A program made the translations under genes and the position numbers. This document shows positions 26,301 through 38,570 of a stretch of 64,000 bases of DNA, piece after piece. The notes under the pieces were generated by a model. It was not told the origin of the DNA and did not search any database. It worked only from the letters and a program-made list of their open reading frames with translations. How positions within the stretch are numbered: position 1 is the first letter of the stretch; every line of letters begins with the position of its first letter. The stretch comes from Prunella strophiata (lineage: Eukaryota > Chordata > Aves > Passeriformes > Prunellidae): positions 28,005,490 to 28,069,489 of the forward strand of contig JAZBQD010000014.1 in the NCBI GenBank assembly GCA_036583965.1, in the 5' to 3' direction.

Positions 26301-28268
26301 ACAGCTGGGACAGTCCTGTGAGGAAGGGTTTCTGGAGGATGTCTCTGGCCACAGATGTGGTTCAGGCTAGTACAACATGTCTAGCCCTAACCACTCAATG
26401 GCCAAAGGGCTTGCAAGAAACTCCTACCAAAAGTGGCATCAAAGAGTTAGGACACCGTCAAAACCACCAGAAGATGACCAGTACAAGTTTAGTCATCTTC
26501 TGTTTCCATGCAGGTGTGTATGCTTTTAAATGTGTGTGAAGAGATTCTGTAACATTGGTTTGTGTGTGGACCTTGCCTAAAAAATATGAGAGACAGAAAT
26601 TTATCAACAAGTGGTAATTTAGGAAAGGGAGGTGTCTGAGAGCTTGAAGAACATTTTGTTGCTGGTAATAGCAAAAGTGAAAATATGAAAACACAAGACA
26701 CACTTTGAGAACTAAATGTACCCTCCACAAATTTGTTGTTTATTTTCTGTATTTACTTCTCATTCTTTTCAAACACTAGCACACATTTAAGCTTATATCA
26801 ATACAGTAAGCCAGGCAGACCAAGTAGTATCTGCAGTGAGACTAACTAATACCTGTGATGAGGCCAGATAGCACAGAAAACAATGTTAGCTTAGTATTTT
26901 CACCTTAGCTTAGATGCTTGTGCATTCTGACTCCATCTGTACCTATCCATTGCTTACAAAGCCCAGTTGCTGTTCTGTATTTTTTGAGGGTCTGACATTT
27001 TAATAGGACAGGAATGAATTCAAGAAGTTTTTGAAAGATCTTGCTACTTTCATTTCTGCTTAAAAGTCTTAGAAGGACTTTCCAGGTCAGTTTTGAATTT
27101 TTATCTGTACTGGTTACATTTGAGTCCTGTGAGATAGCAGCTGAAATCTATTCATTACAAATGAATACATCAGAAAGTCACCATAAGCCAGGAGAGTGTG
27201 TGGTGTGTGTGTGTCCACCTATGTAATAAGCAGGAGCTGTTTACAACGTGTTCAAGGTCCTCTTCTGTTTTGTTTACTGTTCAGGCTTTTCACAGGAACC
27301 TTTTTGTCTGGCAGTCTCGACAGCAAGTCATGCAGTTAGGAGCAGCACACTTGTAAAACCACAAGTTAAACTCTGTGGAAGGCAGCATTTTCCAGCAGCA
27401 GTTAAAGCCATGCCCCAGCTCCAGGCTGGATCACCAGGTGCCCCAACCACCCTGGGCTCCTCTCGATGCCAAAAGCAGCCAGCAGCTGGTGCAGCTCTGT
27501 TGGTTTTATGGCCAACCTGTGGCATGAGCACAGGGCCACGCTGGCAGGGCAGCCTGAGGCCCCTGGCTCCATCATGAGCAGCAGGAGAAGCCAAACCCTG
27601 CATTTAAAAGCAAAATGTGGAGCAGAGTAAAGCTGCAAACACAGGCACATATCAAAATAGCTACAGTAGGTAGCTACCTGCCATGCTCCATGGGAAGAGG
27701 CAGGGCCCTCAGTGTTGCCAGCAGAGCCATGCTGCTGCAGAGCTTGATCTTGTTGCATCCAGGCACTGCCGGGCTGCTCGTGCCCTCTGGCTACATCCTG
27801 TTTTCTTTGCATTTGCCAAGAGGGTGAGTAATGCCAGCGACTGACAGGGCAGCTGGCACCAAGTGTGCTGTGCTGGCTTTTCATCTCTAATTACCCCCTT
27901 CCACTGGGCTGTCTAAATTATCTGTCATGAGCATGTCCGAGTATAGTCAGTCACAGGCCTTGTGCTATCCTTGATTCTTCCTAGGGGCAAAAATTCTGCC
28001 TAGCCTGAGTAGATATTTATGTTTCAGAGGGTTGATATTCTTTTTTCTCAAACTATTTGTGCTGGAGATAGCTGGGCACACAGAGCTGGGTGTTGAGATT
28101 GTAGGTGCTATTCCTGCAGCACTGCAAAGGTGTATTCATGTTTATGAGAGAGAAAAAGAGAAAGGTTTTACAGTGTTTCCCCAGGATGCTTTGAATCCTG
28201 GCATGTTTTTAATCTCTCCTGGAAATCCATGTTGCATCTGGAAACAGGTAAAGACCCTTTGAGATCTC

Positions 28269-28285
28269 AAAAAAAAAAAAAAAAA
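28269..28285 (+). repeat. A17 homopolymer
   Basis: Seventeen A residues followed by GAAAAAAG, about 240 bases upstream of exon 4. No retroelement body is recognised. Confidence 0.9.
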
Positions 28286-28528
28286 GAAAAAAGAACAATT
28301 ATACAATGCCATGACATGGAGATCTACACATACCAACCTAACTGGAAGTGTAACTTCAGAATATTTGTCCCTTGGCTGAACTGGATGTCATGCAATATCC
28401 CTCCTTCTAGTCAATGCAATAGCATGTAGCTGGCATGCTATTTCCTATTTCCTGTGTGTGGGCATTGCTTGAGCCCTGGAGACTCTGGCCTTTGCTGTGG
28501 GTGATCCTTGCTCTCTTTCCCCTCCTAG

Positions 28529-28655
28529 GTCCATGGGAAATGCATGTGCAAGCACAACACGGCCGGGTCCCACTGCCAGCACTGCGCCCCGCTCTACAAC
28601 GACCAGCCCTGGCAGGCTGCCGACGGCAAGACCGGAGCCCCCAGGGAGTGCCAGT
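28529..28655 (+). CDS. NTN4: NTN4 coding exon 4: remainder of LE module 1
   Basis: The exon enters in phase 0 and leaves in phase 1, with acceptor ccctcctag and donor gtaagc. The frame reads VHGKCMCKHNTAGSHCQHC, then APLYNDQPWQAADG and KTGAPRECQ. This is the second half of a laminin-type EGF module, with its regularly spaced cysteines and the HNTAGxxCxxC signature. The last base (t) joins the next exon to give a serine before the first cysteine of LE2. Netrin LE modules form the rod behind the LN head. Conservation with netrin-4 is very high. Confidence 0.97.
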
Positions 28656-29979
28656 GTAAGCAGCCAGTTAAGAATGGTGTCTCCAGATCCTCTGCCAGAG
28701 TGAAATGCTTCCTCCATGCGTGCCTTTCTCCCTTGTGTCCAAGAGGCAGCACATCCTGAGGTGGTGGGGAGGTGCTTTCCAAGCAGCTCAGTGAGTGAAG
28801 AGGCACTGCCACCCCTCCGCCCAGTGCCCACCACACGTTTGTGTGGCAAGGACAGCCCTGTTTGCACAGCCCCTCACTTGGCAGTCCTCATGAGACCGTG
28901 ATGTCTCTTGGTTTGGCCTTTCTCTGGAGCCCAAGTGCATCTCCTGGGGATAAAGTCTGCTGCTGTGGGCAGACTGCAGCCTGCCAGGGTACCTTGAAGG
29001 TGACAAGGGGCCAGATTTGTGCTCTCCATGGACACCACTGGCAAACTCCTTTGCAGGAGATATGACTTTCTGCTGCTGGATGTGGGCTCTGCTCACCCCT
29101 GGGCACTGAGGGTGGGAGGAGCCATGGGCTCTGGAGGTTTGAAGATCAGTTCTGCAGTGCCAGGGAAGATGCTTAGGGTGAGTGCTGGAAGCAGGGGAAT
29201 GCAGAGGTCATGGAGCCCTCTGCTTCAGTAAGAGCAGCAGTCCAGCCAGAAGGGTGCCAAGGGCTACCCACACCACCCAGGAAGGCTTGCAGGCTTGCTG
29301 AGTGCCGTCCTGCCCTGGCTATGATGCTATCCATAAGCGACCATCAGCCTGCCTGTGTGGGCTATGGTCATGCACACTGCAGTATGGATGATCCTTGAGG
29401 GAATGCCAGTGAAATCCTACTTACACCAGCAGCATTTGGTGAGCAGGCATTGGAATAGATCTCACTTGACCCTTGACTTCAGTCGTGTGGGCATACAGAC
29501 TTCCTCCACTGTAGCACAGGGTAAGGAGGATGCTTGTACTCTCTCTCACACACCTCTCCTCCACCTGCCTTTTTCCTCCATCAGCTGTGGGGAACGTCCT
29601 GACAGCACCCTCATGGCAGATGTTTTACAGGGCAGTGCTGATTTATAAAGGTGGGAGGGAAAGATCCTTCCTCAGCAGGACCAGTGAATGTGGGTCTCTC
29701 TGTTCTGGCCTGACCACCTGTGGCTGTCTTGGTACTGGAAAAAAAAGAGTTAAAGAGAATAATACTTTTAAGAAAAATACTTTTTCTTAAATGGTATCTC
29801 CAGAGGTTGGGAAGTATAGGTGAAAATGTAGTGATACTTCATGCATTCAAATGAATAACAGGTTCATAGGTCAAGTCCCCATTCCAAAACATGGTTTGAG
29901 TTTTTGTGTCTCTTTTCTATAAACCAGTAGTCTTTCACTGCCCTAATGAATCTTTCTGTTCCCTTTGGCTTCACCTCAG
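28656..29979 (+). other. NTN4 intron 4 (1.3 kb)
   Basis: A short intron between LE1 and LE2, bounded by gtaagc and cacctcag. I see nothing in it beyond ordinary unique-looking sequence. Several open frames here are short and unrelated to known families. Confidence 0.9.
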
Positions 29980-30168
29980 CCTGCAAGTGCAATGGGCACG
30001 CCGACACTTGTCACTTTGACATGGATGCGTGGCTGGCGTCGGGCAATCGCAGTGGCGGCGTCTGTGACAGCTGCCAGCACAACACGGAGGGGCAGCACTG
30101 CCAGCGCTGCAAGCTGGGCTTCTACCGCGACCTCAGGAAGCCTTTCTCTGCGCCAGACGCCTGCAAAC
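29980..30168 (+). CDS. NTN4: NTN4 coding exon 5: LE module 2
   Basis: A phase 1-1 exon that encodes one complete laminin-type EGF module. It opens CKCNGHADTCHFDMDAW, continues with SGNRSGGVCDSCQHNTEG and CQRCKLGFYRD, and ends PFSAPDACK. A sequon (NRS) lies in the second loop. Symmetric phase-1 exons carrying single EGF-like modules are common in extracellular mosaic proteins. The donor is a consensus gtaagt. The next exon supplies the two bases that complete a proline, giving the CKPCSC junction typical of netrin-4. Confidence 0.97.
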
Positions 30169-33100
30169 GTAAGTCAGCGACCGTGCACGAGTGAAGGGCT
30201 TCTCAAGGGGGAAAGTGTCAAACGGAAGGTGAGATCTTCTTGCCCCTCCTTGGAGCAATCTTCTTGCTTCAGTGAAGGACAGGGAGCTCTTTGAATCCTC
30301 TTTGTGACACTACTTGCAAAAAGTGGCGATGTTTGCAGGGGGAAAGTCTGCAGATGCTGTTGACAAATCTGTCCCAAGGATCCCTGCAGCCTGAGGGCAG
30401 GGGAAGAGAGATGATTAATTTACTTTCTCCTATTGCTATTTTTGGAGAGGAAAAGCTGCATCTTGTTTTCATGTTCTCCTTGTTTGGCGATTGTTGCAAC
30501 CTCAGAATGGGGTTCCTCAGCCAGCAGGGGTGCAGCTGATAAATAGCATCGCCCACCAGTTCGTGTTCCCAGCAGCAGCAGGTGGGTATGGAAGGACAGA
30601 CAGGAACACAAGTTAACTGATATTCCAGAAGGTGGGACACTGAGGAGGCAAGACTGAAAGCAATGATTCAGGCACATGTGAAATTAAATCTTTCCCAAGC
30701 AAAGAAGCAATCCAAAAGCCACACTCCCCAGGGACAACTGTCAGGATGATGATTCACCATGGGGGACTCCAGGTCCTCAAATTATGCTGAGAACATTATA
30801 CTGGTCAGCTAAATCCAGGGTGCAGGCATGCCCTCCTCTCTGAGTCTACAGCCACCCACCAGCTTCACCACATTTCTCCTCACTGACTCACTTACTATGA
30901 GGGGGACCTTCACAAGTGACAGAAAGAAATCCAACTGACACTCTGCCTGTGTCTTTTGAGGAGACACTGGCACATCTCTCTCCTCTCAAGAAGTACCTGC
31001 ATGTAAAGGAAGAGGGAACCCTCCTGCAGTGGGGAGCTGCACCCCAGGCTAGGAGGATGTGTGAGGTTTCAGGTTCGTTGAGGTCTGGTGGGGAACAGCT
31101 GCTTTTGTCCTGCTCCCTTGCTGACTATAATCCTCATGAGATTCCTGGCAGCCCCACCAGTCTGTTGCAGACATCCTCCTCCTCTCCACCTTTCACTCAT
31201 TGCAAGGAGGGGCAGCAACAGCTGAACTGCCTGTTTTACAGCCCTAGCTTCTCCTTATGGAAATGGAATTGACCACAGTTCATTGCTTGTGTAAATAATT
31301 ACTTCACTGCTGTAGTATGTACACAATGATTTTTTTTTAAACAGTGAATTTAATTACTTTAAAAAGTTTAATTACCTACTTGTATACATCAAAGTTCTAA
31401 GTCTCCTCTGTAATATCAGATACTTTCGCTCCTTAATTATAGCCAGAACTTAGGCAATGAACTTTTGTTTTGGAGTCTCATTAGGGAAAAAAAACAGTCC
31501 TTAAGTCTTGCATTTACACCCAGAGCAGAGGCTATATGGTATTTTCTAACTCGTGGATTCATCCTTGCTGATTAAAAAAAGAACAAATAGTATTAGTTGA
31601 CTGCTGGTAGATAATGCAGGACAGAAGACTGAAAGAAATGCTGCATGGGACCCTCAAGCTCTGAAACATCATTGTGCTGTGCTTCTGGTACCTTTGCTAG
31701 GGTTGTAATTCCTGATATTCTTTACATTGCCAGCCCCCATCAGGGAAGATTATGCACTTTTCTGAGGCCATTGAAGACGAGTGAAGCTTTGGCCCTGAGC
31801 TGAGTGTGGTTTTCTGGACACCTGAAAACACCACCCTTTACTTTGGAAGCAGTAAAAGTGGCTCTATCTCCTTTGTCACCTCATTCAGTTCATTGAGGGA
31901 GTGGAGTCTCATGAGGGACTCATTGTAGGCTTGTCCTTGTGCCAGACTGACCAGTCCATAATCTGTGGCTGTTTGCAGGGTCCAAGAAGAAGTCAAATGG
32001 TCCCCTCCCTGGCTGGCCAGCACTGAGTGGCTTTTCCTTCCTTGCAGAGCCAGTTGGAAACAAGAGGTCTCAGGACATATTGCTGCAAAGCAGCCCCAGC
32101 TCAAAGGGAAGGCTGCCAACCCTGAGCACGTGCCTGTGTTCGAGTCAGACCATTGTTAATGAAGTCAGGCAGTACATCACATTATTAACTATGGGTTAGC
32201 CAAATTCCAGGGTTCTTGATTAAAAAGTTTCTCCCTGCCTTTATGAGCCAGAGGAAGCTGTGGATATTAGATGATTTCTGGGTTTTTTTGTTGACATGTG
32301 CCAGTGCTTGGGTCTCTTGGCTTTCTGCATTCATCTCTGAATCTCTGGCCCATGGCATTCCACTTTTCACATTAAAAAAAAAAAAAAAGAAGTGTGCCTT
32401 CATTACTCCTTAATGCAACAATCCAGCTTTATAGACCACTAGATATTCATGAACTCCAGTATTTAAAAGCCAAAGATAACATATATTTAACAAGAACTGA
32501 AAGATACTCTTGAGTATAGTGAGAAAAAATTTACATTTATTTACCTTCTGCACTAAGTACATCTACTTCATCACTCCTTTTTTTTCTGCATTTATGAATT
32601 GCAGAGCACGATACTCCCTCAAGTATTTGAGGAAGACAACTTTTTCTAGCACAGACTGAATTCCACAAATATAGGGATTATCTGAATGCTTTCTTTTCAG
32701 AGACCCTGTTACTACAGACTCCCAGATGATTTCTCTCTGGGCTTTTCAAACCCTCACAAATGCACTCCTCCCTAAGACCCCCTCACCTCTTCAGTTCTGG
32801 TCTCCTGCTGCCAGGAATGCTCCCTGCACCCAGGGACTCAGCATCTCACAGGGCAGATGGCAGCTGCAGGGCTGTAGAAAATGACTAATGACTGTTAAAT
32901 TGAATTATATAAGATCAATTACAGCCTATGCCTGGAACATTTCCAAGCACCATACCATGGTCTGCAATAACAAGGGACATGCATGGAGCCCTATTATTCT
33001 TTCTTGGGAAGGCCATGGCACTGCCTGCTTGTTTCTGGCTCAAGACACCTTTATTGTTCAACCATTGAAAATTTAAAAATACCTAGGTCAAAGTACATAA

Positions 33101-36100
33101 AGGAGTTGTTAAACCATAATCTTTAAGGATACTTTAAAGATTCTTGTAGGCAAAGAGTGTATATAATATTTGCTCAGGAGTAGGAGTGTGTCTGATAAAA
33201 TGAAACATTCTGATGTTTAAAACACCAATCTGATGACTCTTTCCCCCTGTCATACCTATGAGTTCTTTTCTTTCCATCCTCATGAGGTTTTAAGCCTCAG
33301 CTACAGTACAATTGCAGACAATAAAATCGAGTTTTATAATTGCCAAGTTTATTTTGCTTTTCAACTGTAGGGTTTTGAGGGTAAATATTTGTCATTTCCA
33401 AAGGTTAGCTGGTAGCCAAGGAAACCACAACAGTATCACCAATCCAGGACAGGGAAATCCAGTTCTGCTGGCATCCCACTCACTGATTTTCCATCCCAGT
33501 CAGCACATGCAATGCCAGGACAAGCAGCTGTTATTTCATCTGTGCATGGAAGTCACTTGCAGAATACTGCTATGTAGTACTGGCTGGTAAATTGGCATTT
33601 TTAACAATGCTGCTTACAAATCAAAAAGAAAGGGAAAGGATCAAGCTTGTGGATGGTTTCTCTTGATCCAAGGCTAGGGCCCAGCCATTTCTTCTCTCAC
33701 AGGAGCTCCCTTGGCTGTGGAGACTGCCAGCCTCTCTGGTGAAGTGGCCACAGCACATGAGACAGGCACTGTGCAGAAGCCTCACACTGAGAGTCTTACA
33801 CTCTGCACCTGTGTATCCACAATGAAATGCCATCCAACACTGTCTGTGGCTACTTTTTCTGCTGCTCAGCTGCTCCTCTCACCTTCATGGATGTGGGACT
33901 TCTACTGTCTGTGCTACACTGAGGTGCAGATTGTGTGGAAAGAGGAAAATGGGGTCTAAAAGAAACACAGCACAGCTGCCCTGTGAGGGACCAATAGCTG
34001 CCAGCTTTCAAGCATCAAAATCAGTCCTGCAATCTTTTCCTTCCTGCCCTTGCCATAGTATGGAAGCACTCCATCTTTTTTCCATGCATTTCTTTCAAAC
34101 ATGGTATAACACACTCACATCTGAGCTCTGGAGCCTCATTTCTGTGCTGGGTGCACAGTGATGTGCTTCACTTCATGTCTGCATTGCTCAGCAAGTTCCC
34201 ACTGCAGCCCATCACAAACATTTACTGTGTTGAAAATTTGCCACCCAGACCATTCAGATTAATGCCCTTTAGTGTCATCTTGGCTTTCACCCACAATCCA
34301 AGAGCAAAAGCCTTCAATTTGCCAGCCACCATTGGAAAGCAGACTGACACCTTGGTGGCTCATTGAGGAGCAGCCAGGAAGGATGGCATCCATGGAAGTG
34401 GATATGCAGGCCTGTTAAAATTAGCAGCCTTTACAACACTTCTCTTTGTGGCTTTTATTAAAAAGTATAGCCAGCTACATTCTCATTTTTAGTTGCCTTT
34501 TTAATTACCTATGAGTTTGCTGCTCTTTTTCATAATAGCTTTTGTAAATTTAATATTCTTGCTTCACCATAGTGTTGCCACTGATGTAAATTTTATATTA
34601 GGAAAAAAAAATGTATAAAAGAATTGTCCAAAACATAAAAGCTCCAACCCCAATGGGGTTGTATGTAAAATTCAGCTGAAACCTGACCAAAACAGGACCA
34701 AATCTCTGGCTGAGTGGTAGGTTTATCTCATTAACTAGAGGAGAATAGAAGAGCCTTAAGTGCCTGATATTTCCCCTGAAGGGCCTGAGGAATGCCAGAA
34801 ATACCCTCCTCATCTAGTAGGAAAATAGAGCATTTGGCTGTATGTGTCAGGTGTAAAACACTTCACAGACTTCAGGAGAAAGGTATGCAAGTCTCAGTGC
34901 ACGCTGCTGAAAACTATGCTATTAAAGGTACCAGAGTTCACTGCCTGCAGCTACTTACGCAGTTTGTGGAGAGCCTTTCTAATCTTTTAATTTTATATAA
35001 TTATAATTGTTTGCAAGTGGAAAGGGTGGGGAAAATTTGGGGATTACTTTGGCAAAGATGTTGGAATCATAGTCGCCTCCAAGTTAACTGCCAATATTAA
35101 TCTATCTTTTAATATTTTGAAACTATACTCCAGGTATGTCAGATTCCTGAAGCCACAAAAATGTTGTCAGAGCAAAATTAAATGTATGTGTGCAGCAATA
35201 AGTATTTTAAGAGAAAGAATTTGTTGCTTGAAATGGCTTTCCTGCTCTATTGTCTTCAGAGTTGCAAAATAGAGAGATTGGTATTAGAATTTAGTGAAAA
35301 TATTCCCTACAGGTATAATTTTCTCATGAAACTCAATTTTATGTAAATGACACTTTGGGCAAAGGCCTTTCAGCAGGGAGTTTTTTGCCATTATGTGTAA
35401 GGCTGACTGTACCATGTCCTGAGGCAAGAAGAGCACAAGTCACCCAGTTACTGCTCCTGCAGCCCACAGCATCACCTGCTGATCTGGACACATGGTCAAG
35501 GTTTGGCTCATGCTTTTGATAACTGTATTTCTGTTCTTTGAAAACATTAACATCTTTGGGGGAAAACAGCCTTGTAACAACAGACATAAATTATGTTTAT
35601 GTAAAACAAAAAACCCTAAGGAGAAGGTAAGGAAAACTTCATACCACCTATTTTAGGACATCTTTTCGGAGAACCCAGTATGTCCCAGCACAGTTCTAGT
35701 GCATTGTTCTGATGCAAGGGGCTGTGAGGGAGAAAAGATAGCAGCTGGCATTTCTGATGTGCACTCTGCAAACCCGTGTCCTGGAGGATATGCAAAAGCC
35801 TATCTCTGAGCTGTTAGTTTCCTCATTCTTTTTTTCCGAATGTTCTTAATTGATGGTTTTAAAAATCAGACAGAGACAGGAGGGGTACTTTTTGCTCAAC
35901 CTTCACTTTAATTAAAATTACTGTTCTGAGGGGTTTTTTTAATCTCCTGGATGCAAGACAGTTGTTATTATTTTAAAAAGCAATTATGCTCTGATTCATT
36001 TTTGCAATGAAGCACCTGCAGCTGCTTAAACATTGCAATGAGGCAGGCACATCCCTGGCTACTCGGCCGGATTAGAATCCAGATGCTGCAAGGAAAGTAA

Positions 36101-36359
36101 TAAAGGCCTGTTTGGCAAAACATAACATGACACCAGGGTAGGATGACTAATTAAAAACTAACTCACAAAACTTAAAATCTTGCAGATTCCAAAGGGAGAC
36201 TCTGCTCAGGTTTGTATGGGTGAGGGATAGAAAAGCCCAGAAGTCCCCGGAGGTGTCCCCCGGCGGAGAGGTGGCTTTGCAGGCATCTCCTGCACCTCTG
36301 TGACACAAAGGTTGTGCACTCACAGATGCTCTGTCCCTCACGGTGTCCCTCCCCTGCAG
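30169..36359 (+). other. NTN4 intron 5 (6.2 kb)
   Basis: This intron is AT-rich over much of its length and carries an A15 tract at 32374. No exon, RNA gene or clear transposon was found. The 3' end is pyrimidine-rich (ccctcccctgcag) and the last 150 bases before exon 6 become GC-richer. Confidence 0.85.
32374..32388 (+). repeat. A15 homopolymer
   Basis: Fifteen A residues in intron 5. A simple repeat with no recognised element attached. Confidence 0.85.
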
Positions 36360-36576
36360 CTTGCTCCTGCCACCCCGTGGGATCGGCCGTGCTCCCCCTG
36401 GGCCCCGGCACCTTCTGCGACCCCAGCACCGGGGACTGTCCCTGCAAGCCCGGCGTGGCGGGGCCGCGCTGTGACCGCTGCCTCCCCGGCTACTGGGGCT
36501 TCGGGCCCTACGGCTGCCGCCCCTGCGACTGCGCCCGCAGCTGCGACCCCCACTCCGGGGACTGCCTCAGCAGCAG
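36360..36576 (+). CDS. NTN4: NTN4 coding exon 6: LE module 3 and the following partial LE module
   Basis: The exon enters in phase 1 and leaves in phase 2, with acceptor cccctgcag and donor gtgagc. The frame reads [46 protein letters not shown] and [14 protein letters not shown]. This is a third laminin-type EGF module plus the shortened fourth cysteine cluster that ends the netrin-4 LE array. Spacing and the CKPGVAGxxCDRC core are typical. The exon is strongly GC-rich with C or G in most third positions, unlike exons 8-10 of the same gene. Confidence 0.97.
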
Positions 36577-37231
36577 GTGAGCTGGGGGGCTCACCATACC
36601 TCTGGGAGCCCAGTGCCAGGGGAGGCTCTATTTGCACACAGCAAGCAGGCTGAAAAGTGTCCATTATGTAAAATACTTGGGGGTTGGTGTGGCCAAGAAG
36701 TGGGGAGTAGAGTGGGAGCTGAGGCTGTGGTTCCCTTGGGTGCATGGCACCAGTGATATTGGAATTTTTGCTCTCAGTGCTGGTGTTAATGTATCAGGTG
36801 TTTTCCATGACCTTCACAGTTGTTTCCTCTCCACAAGCAAAATGTGGGCCTCAGGGACATCAGAGTGAGCCCGAAGGCTTAATTTTGCTGTTGTAACTCA
36901 GCTTATGTTGACTATGGTTTGGAGTAAAGCTCTGACTTTTAGAAAACTGTACATTTTAATAATACCCCACTCTCCAAATCTGATATGTTGCTTTTTTTTA
37001 CCAAACTGAAGATAATTGTGGTATATAAATCCCTATAATGTATTTTAAACCCAAAATGGATCCATGATCCTCTCTGACAACACTCAACCTGCTCACCTTC
37101 TAAAACTGCCTCTTGCATTTACCATCATCAAGACACACAGTCACAGTTGTGTCTGGAGGATGAGCTGGTAGTGGCCCTGCTTTTCACTGGCTCCTGGAAG
37201 AAGGTTGATCCTCTCCCTTTCCCCTCCACAG
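36577..37231 (+). other. NTN4 intron 6 (0.65 kb)
   Basis: A short intron bounded by gtgagc and cccctccacag. I see nothing noteworthy inside. Confidence 0.9.
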
Positions 37232-37344
37232 CTCAGATGTTTCCTGGCACAATGAAGCACCTCCTTTCCAGGCAGTGCTCAACGAGAGCGAGCCCACCTG
37301 GGGCTGGGAGGATGAGCAGGGCTTCTCAGCACTCCGGCACTCTG
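37232..37344 (+). CDS. NTN4: NTN4 coding exon 7: linker between LE array and NTR domain
   Basis: The exon enters in phase 2 and leaves in phase 1. The frame reads SDVSWHNEAPPF, then NESEPTWGWEDEQGF and SALRHSG. This corresponds to the acidic, tryptophan-containing linker of netrin-4 and is less conserved than its neighbours. It keeps one sequon (NES) and the WxWED...QGFSAL core. The donor gtagga departs from consensus at +4 and +5, so this is the weakest donor of the set. Exon identity is supported by exact phase agreement on both sides. Confidence 0.93.
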
Positions 37345-38501
37345 GTAGGACTGCAGCTTTGCACGTGTTCCACCTGCCCAATCCCTCCTGCCAGCAGCCT
37401 CTGCAGACCTAGTCTTCTGCACTGACTTGTAGTTAGCACCCTGGCCATTGCAAGGGGAATGGACATTCCCTCACTAACATAGGAGAAATTTCCTTGTGAC
37501 CATCTCCTTCCCCTCTGAGAGCCAGAGGAGCCTTATGGCTCATCCCATCAATGCAAGGATGTGCAATCCCACACATGCTCCCTGCTGAATGCCTGTACCC
37601 AGCATTTAGCAGTTGTGAGGCAAGAATTTGCAGTCCTCAGCTCTGAATTTCAAGGCTGAGTGTCCCTCATGTTTTACTTGACCATCATGTTTTAAAGGTA
37701 TCCTTATATTCCCTCAAACTCAACAAACCAGCAACTTCATTTAAAGGGTGGGGCTTGCCACTTCACTGGCAGGCAGTTAGGGGATTTCTAACTCAGAAAT
37801 TATTTCCCCACTACCCACAACAATTTTGGCATCACTTGCTGCTTATGATGAGATTCGAGATGGTCGAGCATGCAGCTGGAGAAGTTATTTCCCTCCCATG
37901 TTCCCAGTGGGGGAGGTGGGTGCTGCATGAAGGTTGGTGCAGGCTGGCCCCGTGGGGCAGCATCAAGCTCTCCTCCCTTGCAGCTGCTGCATGCAAGCAG
38001 GCAAGCGTCATTTCCTCCATTTTCAGAGAGGGGCTTGATAACATCTCGAAGATACAATAATTGAGTTAATTGAGGGGAAAGCTCCAGCATTTGTCTAGGC
38101 GACTTCATTTTAAACGTAAATAAGTATATCATGTTATTCTTTGTTCTAAGATCACGGAAGTCATTAATCTGCCTTAACCTCTGCAACATTTCCTTTTAAA
38201 ATTTTGTCTGGTACATTACGGTGTGGAAAATACCACAGGGAAAGATACGCATGTTATTTGCATCCCAAGGCAAAATAATAAGGCCTTTGTTTTCCTTCTC
38301 TTCTAATTGTAAACAAGGAGTAATTGCCCTTGGACCAAGAGTCTGCATTCACTCTCAGTCTGAAAACAGATGCAAATTCCTTTTTTTGCATGAGGCTTGT
38401 GGACCACTTGAAAAACCTCTGGCAGTTCCTGGGCTCTGCCTGCAAATGGTCCTGTCTTTTAAGCACAATTCACAGCCATTTGCTTCCTTCTTTTTCCCCA
38501 G
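37345..38501 (+). other. NTN4 intron 7 (1.2 kb)
   Basis: Starts with gtagga and ends with a long pyrimidine tract (cttctttttccccag). No feature was recognised inside. Confidence 0.9.
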
Positions 38502-38570
38502 GTAAATGTGAATGTAAAGAGCAAGTTTTAGGGAACCCCAAGGTCTTCTGCGGGATGAAGTACACCTATG
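38502..38570 (+). CDS. NTN4: NTN4 coding exon 8: start of the C-terminal NTR (netrin-like) domain
   Basis: A small phase 1-1 exon of 69 bases. It reads KCECKEQVLGNPKVFCGMKY, followed by a final TY before the junction. The CxC...FC pattern opens the NTR/C345C module, an OB-like fold shared with complement C3-C5, TIMPs and sFRPs. In netrin-4 it is the basic C-terminal domain. The acceptor follows a long pyrimidine tract and the donor is gtgagt. The split codon joins the next exon to give valine. Confidence 0.96.

Larger units (their letters stand above)
18998..28528 (+). other. NTN4 intron 3 (9.5 kb)
   Basis: This intron holds simple repeats (A19 at 19858; an A16/(GA)9 compound at 23276; A17 at 28269) in otherwise unremarkable AT-rich sequence. 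No exon, RNA gene or identifiable transposon could be supported. The 3' end is ctttcccctcctag. Confidence 0.85.
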